64,000 nucleotides of DNA. It comes from Hungatella sp. Its GTDB lineage: Bacteria; Bacillota; Clostridia; Lachnospirales; Lachnospiraceae. Under the pieces are notes generated by a model, which was not told the DNA's origin, made no database searches, and saw nothing but the letters and a program-made list of their open reading frames with translations. A program made the position numbers and the translations under genes. The DNA is taken from NCBI GenBank assembly GCA_009712635.1, contig WASS01000016.1, positions 112,672 through 176,671 of the forward strand, written 5' to 3'. This document shows, piece after piece, positions 33,817 through 43,117 of the stretch. Position 1 is the first letter of the stretch. Every line of letters starts with the position of its first letter.

Positions 33817-34590
33817 ATGAATCAATCCTTTTACATAGGCGCACAGGGTGCCATGAATCAGCAGACGAAACTGAATGTTGTATCGAATAATATAGCGAAT
33901 GTAAATACAGTTGGCTTTAAACCGGAATACAGTGTGTTTTCTGATCTGATCTATGCACAGACACGAAATTCACTTAGTGATACCAACATAAAGACCGGAA
34001 GCGGATCAAAAATTGATCAGATAAAGACAAACATGACCGCTATGCCGTATCAGACTACTGGACAGGAGCATGATTACGCTGTACAAGGTGATGGTTTTTT
34101 CATGCTGAAGGATCCGGTATCCGGAGAAATCACATATACACGGGATGGACGTTTTTCCCTGGCAAAGACAACGGACAAATTCTATCTTGTCAATGTGGAT
34201 GGGAAACGGGTTCTTAATATGGATCAGGCAGAGATTTCCTATGATGTAAAGCCGGCATCCTATCCTTCCGAAGAAGGTGAGAAAGAGGAAGAAGAAACCC
34301 AGGAACTGCAGGAGGGAGAACATGACCCCCATGCCATTGGCATCTATACCTTTGCCAATACCAATGGTCTGAAACCCATAGGAGACAATGTTTTTTCTGC
34401 AACGGCAGTTAACGGGACTCCCATTCTACTTGAGAAGGCAAAAGTGATAAGTGGTTCACTGGAGCAGTCCGGTACAGATTTTGCTTTGGAGATGACAAAA
34501 ATGATGGAGGCCCAGAGAGCATACTCCTATGCTCTTAAGATGGTACAGACTTCCGATGAAGTTGAATCGACAATAAATTCTCTGCGATAA
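33817..34590 (+). CDS. flgG: Flagellar distal-rod protein (FlgG/FlhP-like)
   Basis: 257 residues. N-terminus MNQSFYIGAQGAMNQQTKLN and SNNIANVNTVGFKPEYSVFS; YAVQGDGFFMLKDPVSGEIT and TRDGRFSLAKTTDKFYLVN; C-terminus SLEQSGTDFALEMTKMMEAQ. Second of the FlgF/FlgG-like pair, 15 bases after the first. A Glu-rich loop (GEKEEEETQELQEGEHD) is inserted near residue 155. Confidence 0.85.
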   Translation: MNQSFYIGAQGAMNQQTKLNVVSNNIANVNTVGFKPEYSVFSDLIYAQTRNSLSDTNIKTGSGSKIDQIKTNMTAMPYQTTGQEHDYAVQGDGFFMLKDPVSGEITYTRDGRFSLAKTTDKFYLVNVDGKRVLNMDQAEISYDVKPASYPSEEGEKEEEETQELQEGEHDPHAIGIYTFANTNGLKPIGDNVFSATAVNGTPILLEKAKVISGSLEQSGTDFALEMTKMMEAQRAYSYALKMVQTSDEVESTINSLR

Positions 34591-34623
34591 ATATCGCAGA
34601 GTTCGATGAAAGAGGGCGATCAT

Positions 34624-35250
34624 ATGAAAATAACACGTTATGACGAAATGAATGGGCTTGGGCTGGATCTGATCCGGGAGATAGGCAGTATTGGTACAGG
34701 TAATGCAGCTACTGCACTTTCTTCTATGCTGAACAAGACCGTTCGTATGACACTTCCCGATGTTCAGATACTCGGATATAATGAGGCCATTAAATTTCTG
34801 GGAGATCCGGAGGAAATTGTGGCAGCGATCCTGGTGAAGATGACAGGAGAAATCAACGGTTTAATGCTCTTTATTTTAAAAATGGATTTTATTAATGAGG
34901 TTTTATCCAGTGTTATGCAGCAGGAGATTGAAGACTATTACCAGCTCAATGTCTTAGAGACCTCCGCACTAGAAGAAATCGGCAATATTATCATCTCATC
35001 TTATGTAAATGCAATGTCAACTCTGAGTGAAGTTACAATTAATCTTTCCGTACCGGATATTGCAGTCAACATGTTAGGTGGCATCTTAAGTGTTCCAATG
35101 GTGGAATTTGGATATCAGACAGATAAGATGATGATGATAAGCGGACAGTTTATAATAGGAGGAAAAGTCCTACACAGTGACTTACTGATGATGCCGGATA
35201 TTATGTCATTGAACTTTTTAATGGAAAAGCTGGGGATTGTAAATGGATAA
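34624..35250 (+). CDS. cheC: CheY-P phosphatase CheC
   Basis: 208 residues from the ATG at 34624, after a GAGGG. Two CheC signature helices: LIREIGSIGTGNAATALSSM and LEEIGNIIISSYVNAMSTLS, each with the E..N pair needed for phosphatase action. It dephosphorylates CheY-P and binds CheD. It overlaps cheD by eight bases, so the two are translationally coupled. Confidence 0.93.
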   Translation: MKITRYDEMNGLGLDLIREIGSIGTGNAATALSSMLNKTVRMTLPDVQILGYNEAIKFLGDPEEIVAAILVKMTGEINGLMLFILKMDFINEVLSSVMQQEIEDYYQLNVLETSALEEIGNIIISSYVNAMSTLSEVTINLSVPDIAVNMLGGILSVPMVEFGYQTDKMMMISGQFIIGGKVLHSDLLMMPDIMSLNFLMEKLGIVNG

Positions 35251-35725
35251 ACAGATAACAGTGGGAATTGCGGACATGAAATTTGCCAGGCAGGAGGGGA
35301 CACTGATCACCTATGCGCTGGGGTCCTGCATTGGAATCTGTTTATACGATCCCATGATAAAGCTGGGAGCGCTTGTGCATATCATGCTTCCGGAAGTATA
35401 CGGATCAGGAGACGGAAATATATTTAAGTATGCAGATACAGGACTTGCTGAGACATTTAGAAAGATAGAAATCCTGGGCGCAAGAAAACCAAGATTGATC
35501 GCAAAGATTGCAGGGGGGGCAAAAATGTTCGAATTGCAGGGAAATAGTACCCTTGGCAATATCGGAGCCCGCAATATTATAAGCGTAAAACAGATTCTCC
35601 AAAAAGAGGGGATCCGGCTTGCCGCTCTGGACGTTGGAGAAAACTATGCACGCACCATGTCTATGGATGTAAGCACGGGGCAGGTTAAAATCAGAACTTA
35701 CGGCAGAGCAGAAATTGTTTTGTAA
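35243..35725 (+). CDS. cheD: Chemoreceptor glutamine deamidase CheD
   Basis: 160 residues. Catalytic Cys in ITYALGSCIGICLYDP and His in LGALVHIMLPE, followed by ARKPRLIAKIAGGAKMFEL and NIGARNIISVKQIL. CheD deamidates receptors and stimulates CheC. No chemoreceptor gene lies in the window, so its substrates are elsewhere. Confidence 0.94.
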   Translation: MDKQITVGIADMKFARQEGTLITYALGSCIGICLYDPMIKLGALVHIMLPEVYGSGDGNIFKYADTGLAETFRKIEILGARKPRLIAKIAGGAKMFELQGNSTLGNIGARNIISVKQILQKEGIRLAALDVGENYARTMSMDVSTGQVKIRTYGRAEIVL

Positions 35726-35729
35726 ACAT

Positions 35730-35756
35730 TATGAACTGGCAGAAAGTTGCCGATAA
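35730..35756 (+). promoter_or_regulatory. Candidate sigma-28 promoter of cheV
   Basis: GCCGATAA (35749-35756) is an exact sigma-28 -10; TATG (35730-35733) sits 15 bases upstream as a partial -35. It would drive cheV and the overlapping EAL-HDOD gene with a leader of about 45 nt. Confidence 0.6.
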
Positions 35757-35808
35757 ATTAGCAGGCAGTTGTTTTTGCTGGATTATATTGGGATAAAGGA
35801 GAAAAAGT

Positions 35809-36729
35809 ATGGCAGAAACAGAGATTTTATTAGAATCAGGGACGAATGAAATTGAAATAATGGAATTCACCATTTATGGTGAGTTATATGGAATTAACGT
35901 TGCGAAAGTACGCGAGATTATGATGTCAGATAAGGTGAAACCAATCCCTCATGCCCACCCAGCCGTAGAGGGTATTTTTAAACCAAGGGATCTTCTTCTT
36001 ACAGTCATTGATCTCCCTTATTACCTTACTGGCGGTAAAGGTGAAAAACAAGGCAAAGATCTGTTTATTATCACCAATTTCAACAAGCTGCACATCGCTT
36101 TCCGTGTTCACAGCGTAGTTGGTATCAGCCGTATCTCCTGGAAGAATATTCAGAAGCCAGATGATACCATAAGCCGTGGAGATGAAGGCGTAGCCACTGG
36201 AATCGCTCAGTGCGGAACTGATCTTGTTACAATCCTTGACTTTGAAAAAATTGTTGCTGACATCGCTCCTGAGACCGGAATCCAGATCGATGATATTAAT
36301 AAGCTGGGAAAGAGAACATCTATTTCTAATCCGATTCTAATTGCAGAAGATTCCATTCTTTTAACAAAGATGATTGAAGCAGCTCTTAGAAAAGCTGGAT
36401 ATGAAAATCTGACTTTTAAAAATAATGGACAGGAAGCATGGAATTATTTAAGCCAGATAAGAGATGATTCAGATTTAGATGAGAAGGTAAGCCTGATTAT
36501 CACAGACATTGAGATGCCTGAGATGGATGGACACCGTCTTACAAAGCTGGTGAAAGAAGATAAAAAATTAAAACATATTCCTTTGGTTATTTTCTCTTCC
36601 ATGATTAATCAGGAACTGATGATAAAGGGAAAGCAGTTGGGAGCAGATGAACAGCTGAGCAAACCGGAAATCGCCCATCTGGTGGAAGTAATCGATCACT
36701 TGCTTCAGAGGAGGAAGACGAATGGATAA
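35809..36729 (+). CDS. cheV: Chemotaxis adaptor CheV (CheW-receiver fusion)
   Basis: 306 residues. Residues 15-165 are a CheW domain (EFTIYGELYGINVAKVREIM, GIFKPRDLLLTVIDLPYYL, GVATGIAQCGTDLVTILDFE); 178-303 are a receiver (ILIAEDSILLTKMIEAALRK, LIITDIEMPEMDGHR with the acceptor Asp). CheV links receptors to CheA and adapts through phosphorylation. The receiver's usual Lys lies in LSKPEIAHL. It overlaps the next gene by eight bases. Confidence 0.95.
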   Translation: MAETEILLESGTNEIEIMEFTIYGELYGINVAKVREIMMSDKVKPIPHAHPAVEGIFKPRDLLLTVIDLPYYLTGGKGEKQGKDLFIITNFNKLHIAFRVHSVVGISRISWKNIQKPDDTISRGDEGVATGIAQCGTDLVTILDFEKIVADIAPETGIQIDDINKLGKRTSISNPILIAEDSILLTKMIEAALRKAGYENLTFKNNGQEAWNYLSQIRDDSDLDEKVSLIITDIEMPEMDGHRLTKLVKEDKKLKHIPLVIFSSMINQELMIKGKQLGADEQLSKPEIAHLVEVIDHLLQRRKTNG

Positions 36730-38005
36730 GTATGTCACCCGGCAGCCTATTAAGGCGTTGAAGGAGGACAGGATTATCGGCTATGAAGTATTGTTTCAGA
36801 AGGATTATGATTCTCTTTACAGTAGCTCCGACGTAGCCGCAGCTGACACAATTGCAGGATTTCTGATGCAGAATACAGAAAGCATTTTCCATGATAAGCT
36901 TACTTTTGTTACATTTACTCCTTCATTGTTATTCCGGAATACGCCAAAGATTTTTGATAAGGACAAGATGGTGATTCAGATTGAAGATCATGTCATGATT
37001 CACCCATTGTCTCCAACCATAATAAGAAAATACAGGGCAGAAGGTTATGTATTTGCCATTAATGACTTCCAGTTTTCTCCCAAATATTTTTCTATGCTGG
37101 ATTACGTTACTTACATAAAAATAGACATCAGAAACAAGCAGGATGGAAAAGAACGCAGTTCTTTAAAAAATCTTATTAATACAATGAAGGGTTTTGATAA
37201 GAAGTGTATCGTAACAGGCGTCAGCTCCATGGCCGATTATGAACTTGCAATTGAAGTAGGGGCTGATTATGCAGAAGGAAGTTATGTTGCAGAGGCTATG
37301 GCTGGAAAAGTAAACCGTATGGAATTCTTAGAAGGAAACTTTTTCCAGTTGGTGGTTGAGGTCTCCAAAGATGAACCAGATATAGAAAAGATCGAAGAAG
37401 TAATAAGCAGAGATGCCGCATTAAGCTACGCCCTTCTTAAGATCGTTAATTCCGCATACTTTGCTCTTCGCCGAAGGGTCTCCTCTATACGTCAGGCACT
37501 TGTTACCATGGGTATCAGCCAATTGAAGCAATGGGTATATTTATTAAGCTTCAACAATGACATTGATAATGAGGAATCCTTAGAGGCTATGATGAAACTG
37601 TCTTTCCTAAGAGCGAATTTTGCTATGACGATTTCAGATCACATTAAGGATCTTCCGATTATCCGGTCAGAAGTCTATATGATGGGTATGTTCTCAACAC
37701 TTCAATATATGATCAATGCACCGTTGGAGGAAATTCTGGAAGAAGTTCCGGTTGCCCAGGAAATAAAAGATGCCCTTATCAGAAAAGAGGGCATCTGCGG
37801 TGAACTATATGAACTCATTCTTAGCTATGAAAGCGCAGAATGGAAGAAAGTCAAGCAGCTTTCCGAAAAACTCAATATACCTTCCGGACAGCTTGCACAG
37901 ACTTATATGGACTGTGTAGAAGCCGTGAATGAGATATGGAACGGTCTAACGGTCAGTGCAGATCAGGAAACAGACATTCCCGTAAGCAAGAAAACCCACA
38001 CTTAA
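36722..38005 (+). CDS. EAL-HDOD signalling protein with a degenerate EAL domain
   Basis: 427 residues, YuxH-like. Residues 1-195 are an EAL fold lacking catalytic residues: GYEVLFQ replaces E-A/V-L-x-R, TFVTFTP replaces the metal-binding N, and NDFQ replaces DDFG, though IKIDIRN remains. Residues 200-400 are an HDOD domain (DAALSYALLKIVNSAYFALR, LVTMGISQLKQWVYLLSFNN). Hydrolysis of c-di-GMP is unlikely; binding or scaffolding is possible. Translationally coupled to cheV. Its stop lies inside a bidirectional terminator. Confidence 0.88.
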   Translation: MDKYVTRQPIKALKEDRIIGYEVLFQKDYDSLYSSSDVAAADTIAGFLMQNTESIFHDKLTFVTFTPSLLFRNTPKIFDKDKMVIQIEDHVMIHPLSPTIIRKYRAEGYVFAINDFQFSPKYFSMLDYVTYIKIDIRNKQDGKERSSLKNLINTMKGFDKKCIVTGVSSMADYELAIEVGADYAEGSYVAEAMAGKVNRMEFLEGNFFQLVVEVSKDEPDIEKIEEVISRDAALSYALLKIVNSAYFALRRRVSSIRQALVTMGISQLKQWVYLLSFNNDIDNEESLEAMMKLSFLRANFAMTISDHIKDLPIIRSEVYMMGMFSTLQYMINAPLEEILEEVPVAQEIKDALIRKEGICGELYELILSYESAEWKKVKQLSEKLNIPSGQLAQTYMDCVEAVNEIWNGLTVSADQETDIPVSKKTHT

Positions 38006-38023
38006 TGGTGTGGGTTTTCTTTT
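37991..38023. terminator. Bidirectional terminator between the EAL-HDOD and ComFB genes
   Basis: AAACCCACAC-TTAAT-GGTGTGGGTTT, followed by TTCTTTT on the + strand and AAAAC/TTTTC-rich sequence on the other side. Both convergent stop codons fall in or next to it; the genes overlap by four bases. Confidence 0.85.
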
Positions 38024-39138
38024 ACGATAAAACATGATTTCGTTAATTCTACAATTACCTGCGGAGCAAAACGGCTGGAGTAAAAGTTCAGCAAAGGAGA
38101 AGCTGCGGGCGGCTCCACCACCACATACTTAGGAGTAAGCTTGTTAAGCGTCAAAGCAGTAACATCAGCAATGCAGTGTTCGCAGGTACAGCCACCAAGA
38201 CGCCCCACATAGTCCCTGGCGATATTCTCCACAACATGTTCCATTACATTCAAATACTTGAAATTAGAGGCTTTTGGAGTGACAGGAATATCAGTAACTG
38301 GTGGCTCAGGTTTTACAGGAACGTCCTCAGTTTGTGCTGGAGTATTTATTGACTCAAAGGAATCCTGAATATCGGGCTGTATCGGTTCAATGAAATCCGG
38401 AATATCAGGCTGTGTCAGTTCATTGGAAATTTGATCAGGTTCCGACAATTCATCGGAAACAAAATTATTAGGTTCATCCGTTTCATCAGAAACCAGATTA
38501 TCTGATTGCGGCCATTCATCGGAAGCCGCGATATCTGATTGTTCCGATTCATCTAAGTCTTGCATACCGGATTGATCGGTTTCATCGATACTTAATATGT
38601 CCATTTGATCTTGCTCATGAACATCAGATATATTTGGGTCATTCTGATTATCGAGATCCTGTAGATCTGTCTCATCGACCACATCTGGTGAATTATCAGA
38701 TGGTTCAGTAAATTGCTCTGTAACGAGCATTTCTTCACTGACTGCTGAAGTTGAATCTTCCACATTGTTTAATTCATTGTCTGAAACAGGATCAGGTAGA
38801 GAATCTGGTAGTAAATTATCTTCATTTTTCTCAGAAAATCCAGTTCCGATTTCTTTTTTTTCATCTTCTTCCAGTTGTTGTTTAATTAATTCAGCAACCG
38901 GATCCTGAACCGAAGAGGAAAGATCAATAATAGAAATTGGGCTGGGAGACAAGGGACTATCCTGCATTTGTATGGATGCCTGCTGAGCCAGAACCGTCAA
39001 TTCTTTAATTGTCCCCTTTGACTCAGCGGCCTGGCTGGCAGCAAGGTTTTCCTTAGCAGCCTCTGATTTCGAAGATTCCGCCTCACCTCCGGCCAGAAGA
39101 TTCATTACATGAGCTGTTTTGCTGCTTTTCCTAGCCAT
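38002..39138 (-). CDS. ComFB-domain protein with a long acidic low-complexity region
   Basis: 378 residues. Residues ~293-378 are a ComFB domain (PF10719): YLNVMEHVVENIARDYV, then the Cys cluster GGCTCEHCIADV and TALTLNKLTPKYVV. Residues 1-290 are disordered, Asp/Glu/Ser/Pro-rich, with loose SDE-x-x-x-P-D repeats in the second part. Known of the family: cyanobacterial ComFB-type proteins bind cyclic dinucleotides; the B. subtilis one is of unclear role. It forms a two-gene operon with the upstream ParA gene (26-base gap). Ribosome-binding site GAGGAG. Confidence 0.85.
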   Translation of the reverse strand: MARKSSKTAHVMNLLAGGEAESSKSEAAKENLAASQAAESKGTIKELTVLAQQASIQMQDSPLSPSPISIIDLSSSVQDPVAELIKQQLEEDEKKEIGTGFSEKNEDNLLPDSLPDPVSDNELNNVEDSTSAVSEEMLVTEQFTEPSDNSPDVVDETDLQDLDNQNDPNISDVHEQDQMDILSIDETDQSGMQDLDESEQSDIAASDEWPQSDNLVSDETDEPNNFVSDELSEPDQISNELTQPDIPDFIEPIQPDIQDSFESINTPAQTEDVPVKPEPPVTDIPVTPKASNFKYLNVMEHVVENIARDYVGRLGGCTCEHCIADVTALTLNKLTPKYVVVEPPAASPLLNFYSSRFAPQVIVELTKSCFIVKENPHH

Positions 39139-39164
39139 GTTTATGTGCTCCTCTCAAGTCTGTA

Positions 39165-39935
39165 TTATTTTGATTTTTTAATCAATTCAAGGACTTCAGT
39201 TACCAATGCTTTGTAATCCTGGGCAGGATTGGATCTGGGTGCATAATCCAGCAGGCTTTCTCCCTGAGCCGGTGCTTCGGCTACACTGACGCTGGATCTG
39301 ATATGTGTCTCAAACACACGTGTACCGATTTGGGAGGCAATACTCTGAGCCATCTCCTTCACTTCTCTGGAAAGAAGTGTTCTGGAATTATACTTATTTA
39401 GAAGTATTCCCAGCACAACCAGATTTGGATTAACAGAGGCACTAACTGTATTAATGGTATCCTTAATCTGTGAAACTCCAAGAAGACTTAAAATCTCCGG
39501 TACCATAGGAATAATCAGATAATCTGCAGCTGCGTAGGCGTTAACTGTTAAAATATTCAAAGCAGGAGGAGTATCAATAATAATATAATCATAATAACCG
39601 GCAACTGTAGATAGTAAATTCTTTAACATACTTTCTCTCTGCTTTCCGGTAAATTCCAATTCGGCGCCGCTTAAAAGAATATTAGATGATATAACATCAC
39701 AATATTTTGCAGGGCGGATAGCTTCCTGCAAAGTGGCAGAACCCTGGAAGACTTCATAAATCGTTGCGCAGTTTTCAATCTCCAGTCCCAGACTAAATCC
39801 AAGATTACCCTGAGGGTCTAAATCAACAGCCAGCACTCTTTTATTATTCATGGCAAGACCGCAGGCAAGGGAACAGGAAGTGGTGGTTTTGCCTACGCCG
39901 CCCTTTTGATTTGTAATAGTAATTACAGTTGACAA
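39165..39935 (-). CDS. ParA/Soj-family ATPase
   Basis: 256 residues from a TTG at 39935, with GGAGGA seven bases upstream; an earlier in-frame TTG at 39950 overlaps that site. Deviant Walker A TNQKGGVGKTTTSCSLA, LAVDLDPQGNLGFSLG and YDYIIIDTPPALNILT are ParA/Soj marks. No parB follows; the partner is the ComFB-domain gene. It differs from FlhG by lacking the N-terminal DQAxxLR peptide and by its DPQGN sequence. A spatial-positioning role for the flagellar or signalling complex is inference. It is divergent from fliD. Confidence 0.9.
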   Translation of the reverse strand: MSTVITITNQKGGVGKTTTSCSLACGLAMNNKRVLAVDLDPQGNLGFSLGLEIENCATIYEVFQGSATLQEAIRPAKYCDVISSNILLSGAELEFTGKQRESMLKNLLSTVAGYYDYIIIDTPPALNILTVNAYAAADYLIIPMVPEILSLLGVSQIKDTINTVSASVNPNLVVLGILLNKYNSRTLLSREVKEMAQSIASQIGTRVFETHIRSSVSVAEAPAQGESLLDYAPRSNPAQDYKALVTEVLELIKKSK

Positions 39936-39972
39936 ATTGTATTCCTCCAATCGTAAATTAAGATAATACTAT

Positions 39973-39999
39973 TATCTTTAGTATACAATATGACGATAA
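39973..39999 (+). promoter_or_regulatory. Candidate sigma-28 promoter of fliD
   Basis: GACGATAA (39992-39999), one base from consensus, with TATC (39973-39976) 15 bases upstream. It would start about 75 bases before the fliD ATG. The same GACGATAA is found before flgM. Confidence 0.6.
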
Positions 40000-40080
40000 A
40001 TAAGTATAGCCAAAACAGAAAAAAAACCGATTTTTGACGAAAATTGGATTATTTAGATAGTTAAGAAAGGAGTTATTAGT

Positions 40081-42666
40081 ATGGCATCAGCATTGACCAG
40101 TATTAAAAACAGTTCAGCATCATCCATAAAAGGTTATGGTGGTCTGGCAAGCGGTTTGGACAGAGATACTCTGATTGAGGGAATGACATCATCTACAAGG
40201 GCAAAGATTGCAAAACAGCAGAAAAAAAAGCAGACATACGCGTGGCAGCAGGAGGCGTATCGTTCCATCAGTTCGAAACTGGTCGAGTTCTCCAGAAAAT
40301 ACACCTCTTACACAAGTCCATCTACCAACTTATCCAGCCCCAGCTTTTGGGCTAAAAGTAATGTTACTACCGTAGGAGCTAACAGCAGTTATATCAGTGT
40401 ATCAGGAAGCTCTTCAGGTACTGATTCTATGTCTATAGTAGGTGTTAAGCAACTTGCCAATAATACATCGATTCTGACAAATGGTAAAGTCTCTGATGGT
40501 AAGCTTATGACAGGCGAGATTAATTTTACTGATCCGGAATCTGTCAGTACTCTGGAAGGACAATCACTTTACTTTAAATATGGAAGTAAAACTTATTCTG
40601 TATCGTTAAGCAGTGGCACTGCATCAGATGGTTTCACATATGATTACAGTTCAGCTGAAAGCGCCCAAAAATCAATAACAAGAGCATTAAAAAATGTTTC
40701 AATTGGAGATGGAAAAACACTTGAAGATGTTATGCAGGTGAAGACGACACCGCAAGATGCAGCAGATCCCAAGTCTAAGCTGGCAAAACTGGATTTTATA
40801 TCCAAGGATACAGCAGGTAATACACTTCAGATAATAGGTGGAAGCAAAGGTGCTTTGAGTGCTTTAGGTATTAGTGATATTGATAATATCAGTGATGCTA
40901 ACAAAACGATCAATGGAGCTGGTTTTACTACTGAACTAAAAAATAGAGAACAGAAGTTATATGAAGATAAAACTTTTTTACAGCGAGTAGCAGGTAAAAG
41001 TATTAGTTTTACATATAATGGAACTACACAATCTGTCAATTTCGATATTAACGAAGCTGAACAGTATAATGATATAACTAAGTTAGCGACTTATATGCAA
41101 AAACAACTTGATAGTAAATTTGGAACGGGAAGAATTGCGGTTTCCGGAGGAGCTGACGGTAAATTAGGGTTTGAAACAATGGATCCTAATACCAATAGTC
41201 CAGACAGTTCTTCCATATTGGCAATTACTTCGGCAGATTTGGGAGTTATAGGAAAAAATGGCGCATTAAAAGTGGAGTATGGAGAATCCAATCGATTAAA
41301 TTTGACATCATCCCTAATAAACTCAGGTCTGGAAGGGCTTTCTGGCAAAACTCCAGAAACAGAACTTCAGCTCAAAATAAACAATGTACCGATTGTTGGT
41401 CTTACTTATGGAAGTTCTATGAATGATATTATTAATAAGATTAATGCATCCGACGCAGGTGTTACGGTCAGTTATTTAAATAATGCTGACAAATTTTCCA
41501 TTGTATCAAAAGTTGCTGGGGCAGCAGGTAAAATTGAATTTGATACTTCTAATCCATTGGATGCCTCCAGTGTGTTATTTAAAGATTATACGACTAAAAA
41601 GGGCCAGGATGCCATTGTGAGCGTTAAATATGCCGGATCCAGTGATCCAGTTGATTTAATTCGTGGAGATAATACCTTTAATTTAGATGGGCTGAATATT
41701 ACTGTTAATGGAACATTTGGATATGAATACACGAATAATACGTCAGGAAATTATGTGAAAACATCAGATAATGAATATAAACAGATATTAAATCCTGGAA
41801 CCAAATATAAATATGAAGATGGGGTCGGGTATACTGTGGATAACGCTAATGGTACATTTGTACTTACCACAGACAATAAGTATGTATCGACGTCAGGTGG
41901 GCTGTATAATAGCACGCCAATTGCGGGTACCCAGCCAGTTACGTTTAATGCCAAAACAGATTCTGATAGTATTGTAAAAGCTGTAACTGATATGGTCAAA
42001 GATTATAATGATATGCTTGAATTGGTGAATAAAGAAGTTTCTACTAAACCGAATCGAAATTATGAACCGCTTACCGACGAACAAAAAGCTGATATGACAG
42101 AGGATCAGATTAAAAAATGGGAAGATAAAGCTAAGGAAGGTATGCTTTTTAATGATACTGAATTAAGAAGTCTTACTGACAGCATGAGATTCATTTTTGA
42201 AAGTGGTTCTGCTGATAAGAATGCTCTGGCAACTTTTGGAATTACTACAAGTTCTAATTATGGTGACAATGGAAAGCTTGTACTTGATGAAACAAAGTTT
42301 AGAGCTGCTTTGGAAACAAACTCAGCCGACTTACAAAAGTTGTTTACCAAAAAAGAGGATCCTTTAACTGGAGACAAGGGCGGTGTTATGGCGAGGCTTA
42401 CTAAAATTACAGATAAGTATGCCGGAACGACTGGTGCAACAAAAGGTATCTTGATAGAAAGAGCTGGTTCCGTATATGCCCCAACAAGTATTTTACAGAA
42501 TTCCTTACAGAAGTCCATGGACAGCTTGGATACTGTGATAGACCGCCTTAACAAACAACTTAAGACAGAAACAGATCGCTATGTTAAGCAATTTACCAAT
42601 TTGGAAACAGTGATTTCCCAAATGAACTCACAAAGCAGCTGGTTGAGTTCATCCTTTGGTTCATAG
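40081..42666 (+). CDS. fliD: Flagellar filament cap protein FliD
   Basis: 861 residues. The N-terminal FliD_N domain has GYGGLASGLDRDTLIEGMTS and ARTIAKQQ-like KIAKQQKKKQTYAWQQEAYR; the C-terminal FliD_C domain ends MDSLDTVIDRLNKQLKTETD and YVKQFTNLETVISQMNSQSS. Usual FliDs are 450-550 residues; the extra length here is in the exposed middle (about 130-640), perhaps matched to the enlarged flagellin. It caps the filament and aids flagellin folding. fliS follows at 14 bases. Ribosome-binding site AAAGGAG. Confidence 0.95.
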   Translation: MASALTSIKNSSASSIKGYGGLASGLDRDTLIEGMTSSTRAKIAKQQKKKQTYAWQQEAYRSISSKLVEFSRKYTSYTSPSTNLSSPSFWAKSNVTTVGANSSYISVSGSSSGTDSMSIVGVKQLANNTSILTNGKVSDGKLMTGEINFTDPESVSTLEGQSLYFKYGSKTYSVSLSSGTASDGFTYDYSSAESAQKSITRALKNVSIGDGKTLEDVMQVKTTPQDAADPKSKLAKLDFISKDTAGNTLQIIGGSKGALSALGISDIDNISDANKTINGAGFTTELKNREQKLYEDKTFLQRVAGKSISFTYNGTTQSVNFDINEAEQYNDITKLATYMQKQLDSKFGTGRIAVSGGADGKLGFETMDPNTNSPDSSSILAITSADLGVIGKNGALKVEYGESNRLNLTSSLINSGLEGLSGKTPETELQLKINNVPIVGLTYGSSMNDIINKINASDAGVTVSYLNNADKFSIVSKVAGAAGKIEFDTSNPLDASSVLFKDYTTKKGQDAIVSVKYAGSSDPVDLIRGDNTFNLDGLNITVNGTFGYEYTNNTSGNYVKTSDNEYKQILNPGTKYKYEDGVGYTVDNANGTFVLTTDNKYVSTSGGLYNSTPIAGTQPVTFNAKTDSDSIVKAVTDMVKDYNDMLELVNKEVSTKPNRNYEPLTDEQKADMTEDQIKKWEDKAKEGMLFNDTELRSLTDSMRFIFESGSADKNALATFGITTSSNYGDNGKLVLDETKFRAALETNSADLQKLFTKKEDPLTGDKGGVMARLTKITDKYAGTTGATKGILIERAGSVYAPTSILQNSLQKSMDSLDTVIDRLNKQLKTETDRYVKQFTNLETVISQMNSQSSWLSSSFGS

Positions 42667-42680
42667 AAACGGAGTATAAA

Positions 42681-43049
42681 ATGGCAGTAAACGGATATCA
42701 ACATTATAAAGAACAGACCGTTAATACAATGACTCAGGGGGAAATGCTTAATCTTTTATATGATGAATTACTAAAGCGGTTAACCAGGTCAGAATTGGCA
42801 TTGGAGAATAAAGATTATGAGCTTTTCGAGCAATCAGCACAACGGTCTATAGATATTGTCATATATTTAAAAGACACGCTTAACTATCAATATGAAATAA
42901 GTAGTGAATTAAAAAGACTGTATGACTTCTTCCTGTATGAGCTAAACCGTATCAAAGCAGGGCGCAATTCTGCAGTAATAACAGAAGTAAGGCCTTTGAT
43001 AATGGAGTTGCGGGATTCCTTTAGAGAGGCACAACGAAGCAACGGTTGA
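42681..43049 (+). CDS. fliS: Flagellin export chaperone FliS
   Basis: 122 residues, all helical: YQHYKEQTVNTMTQGEMLNL, LLYDELLKRLTRSELALENK, and YFLYELNRIKAG-type C-terminus. FliS binds the flagellin C-terminus before export, and in B. subtilis also links FliW release to filament growth. Directly after fliD. Confidence 0.95.
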   Translation: MAVNGYQHYKEQTVNTMTQGEMLNLLYDELLKRLTRSELALENKDYELFEQSAQRSIDIVIYLKDTLNYQYEISSELKRLYDFFLYELNRIKAGRNSAVITEVRPLIMELRDSFREAQRSNG

Positions 43050-43117
43050 TATTTTGGCTGGAGAGGTAATATCTCTCCAGCCGTTTAACAATAATCTGCA
43101 AACAGGAGAACATACAA

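Noticed and set aside
39165..39935. Calling the ParA-family gene FlhG (YlxH)
   Set aside because: It lacks the FlhG N-terminal DQAxxLR peptide, is not next to flhF, and its DPQGN motif is of the Soj/ParA type.
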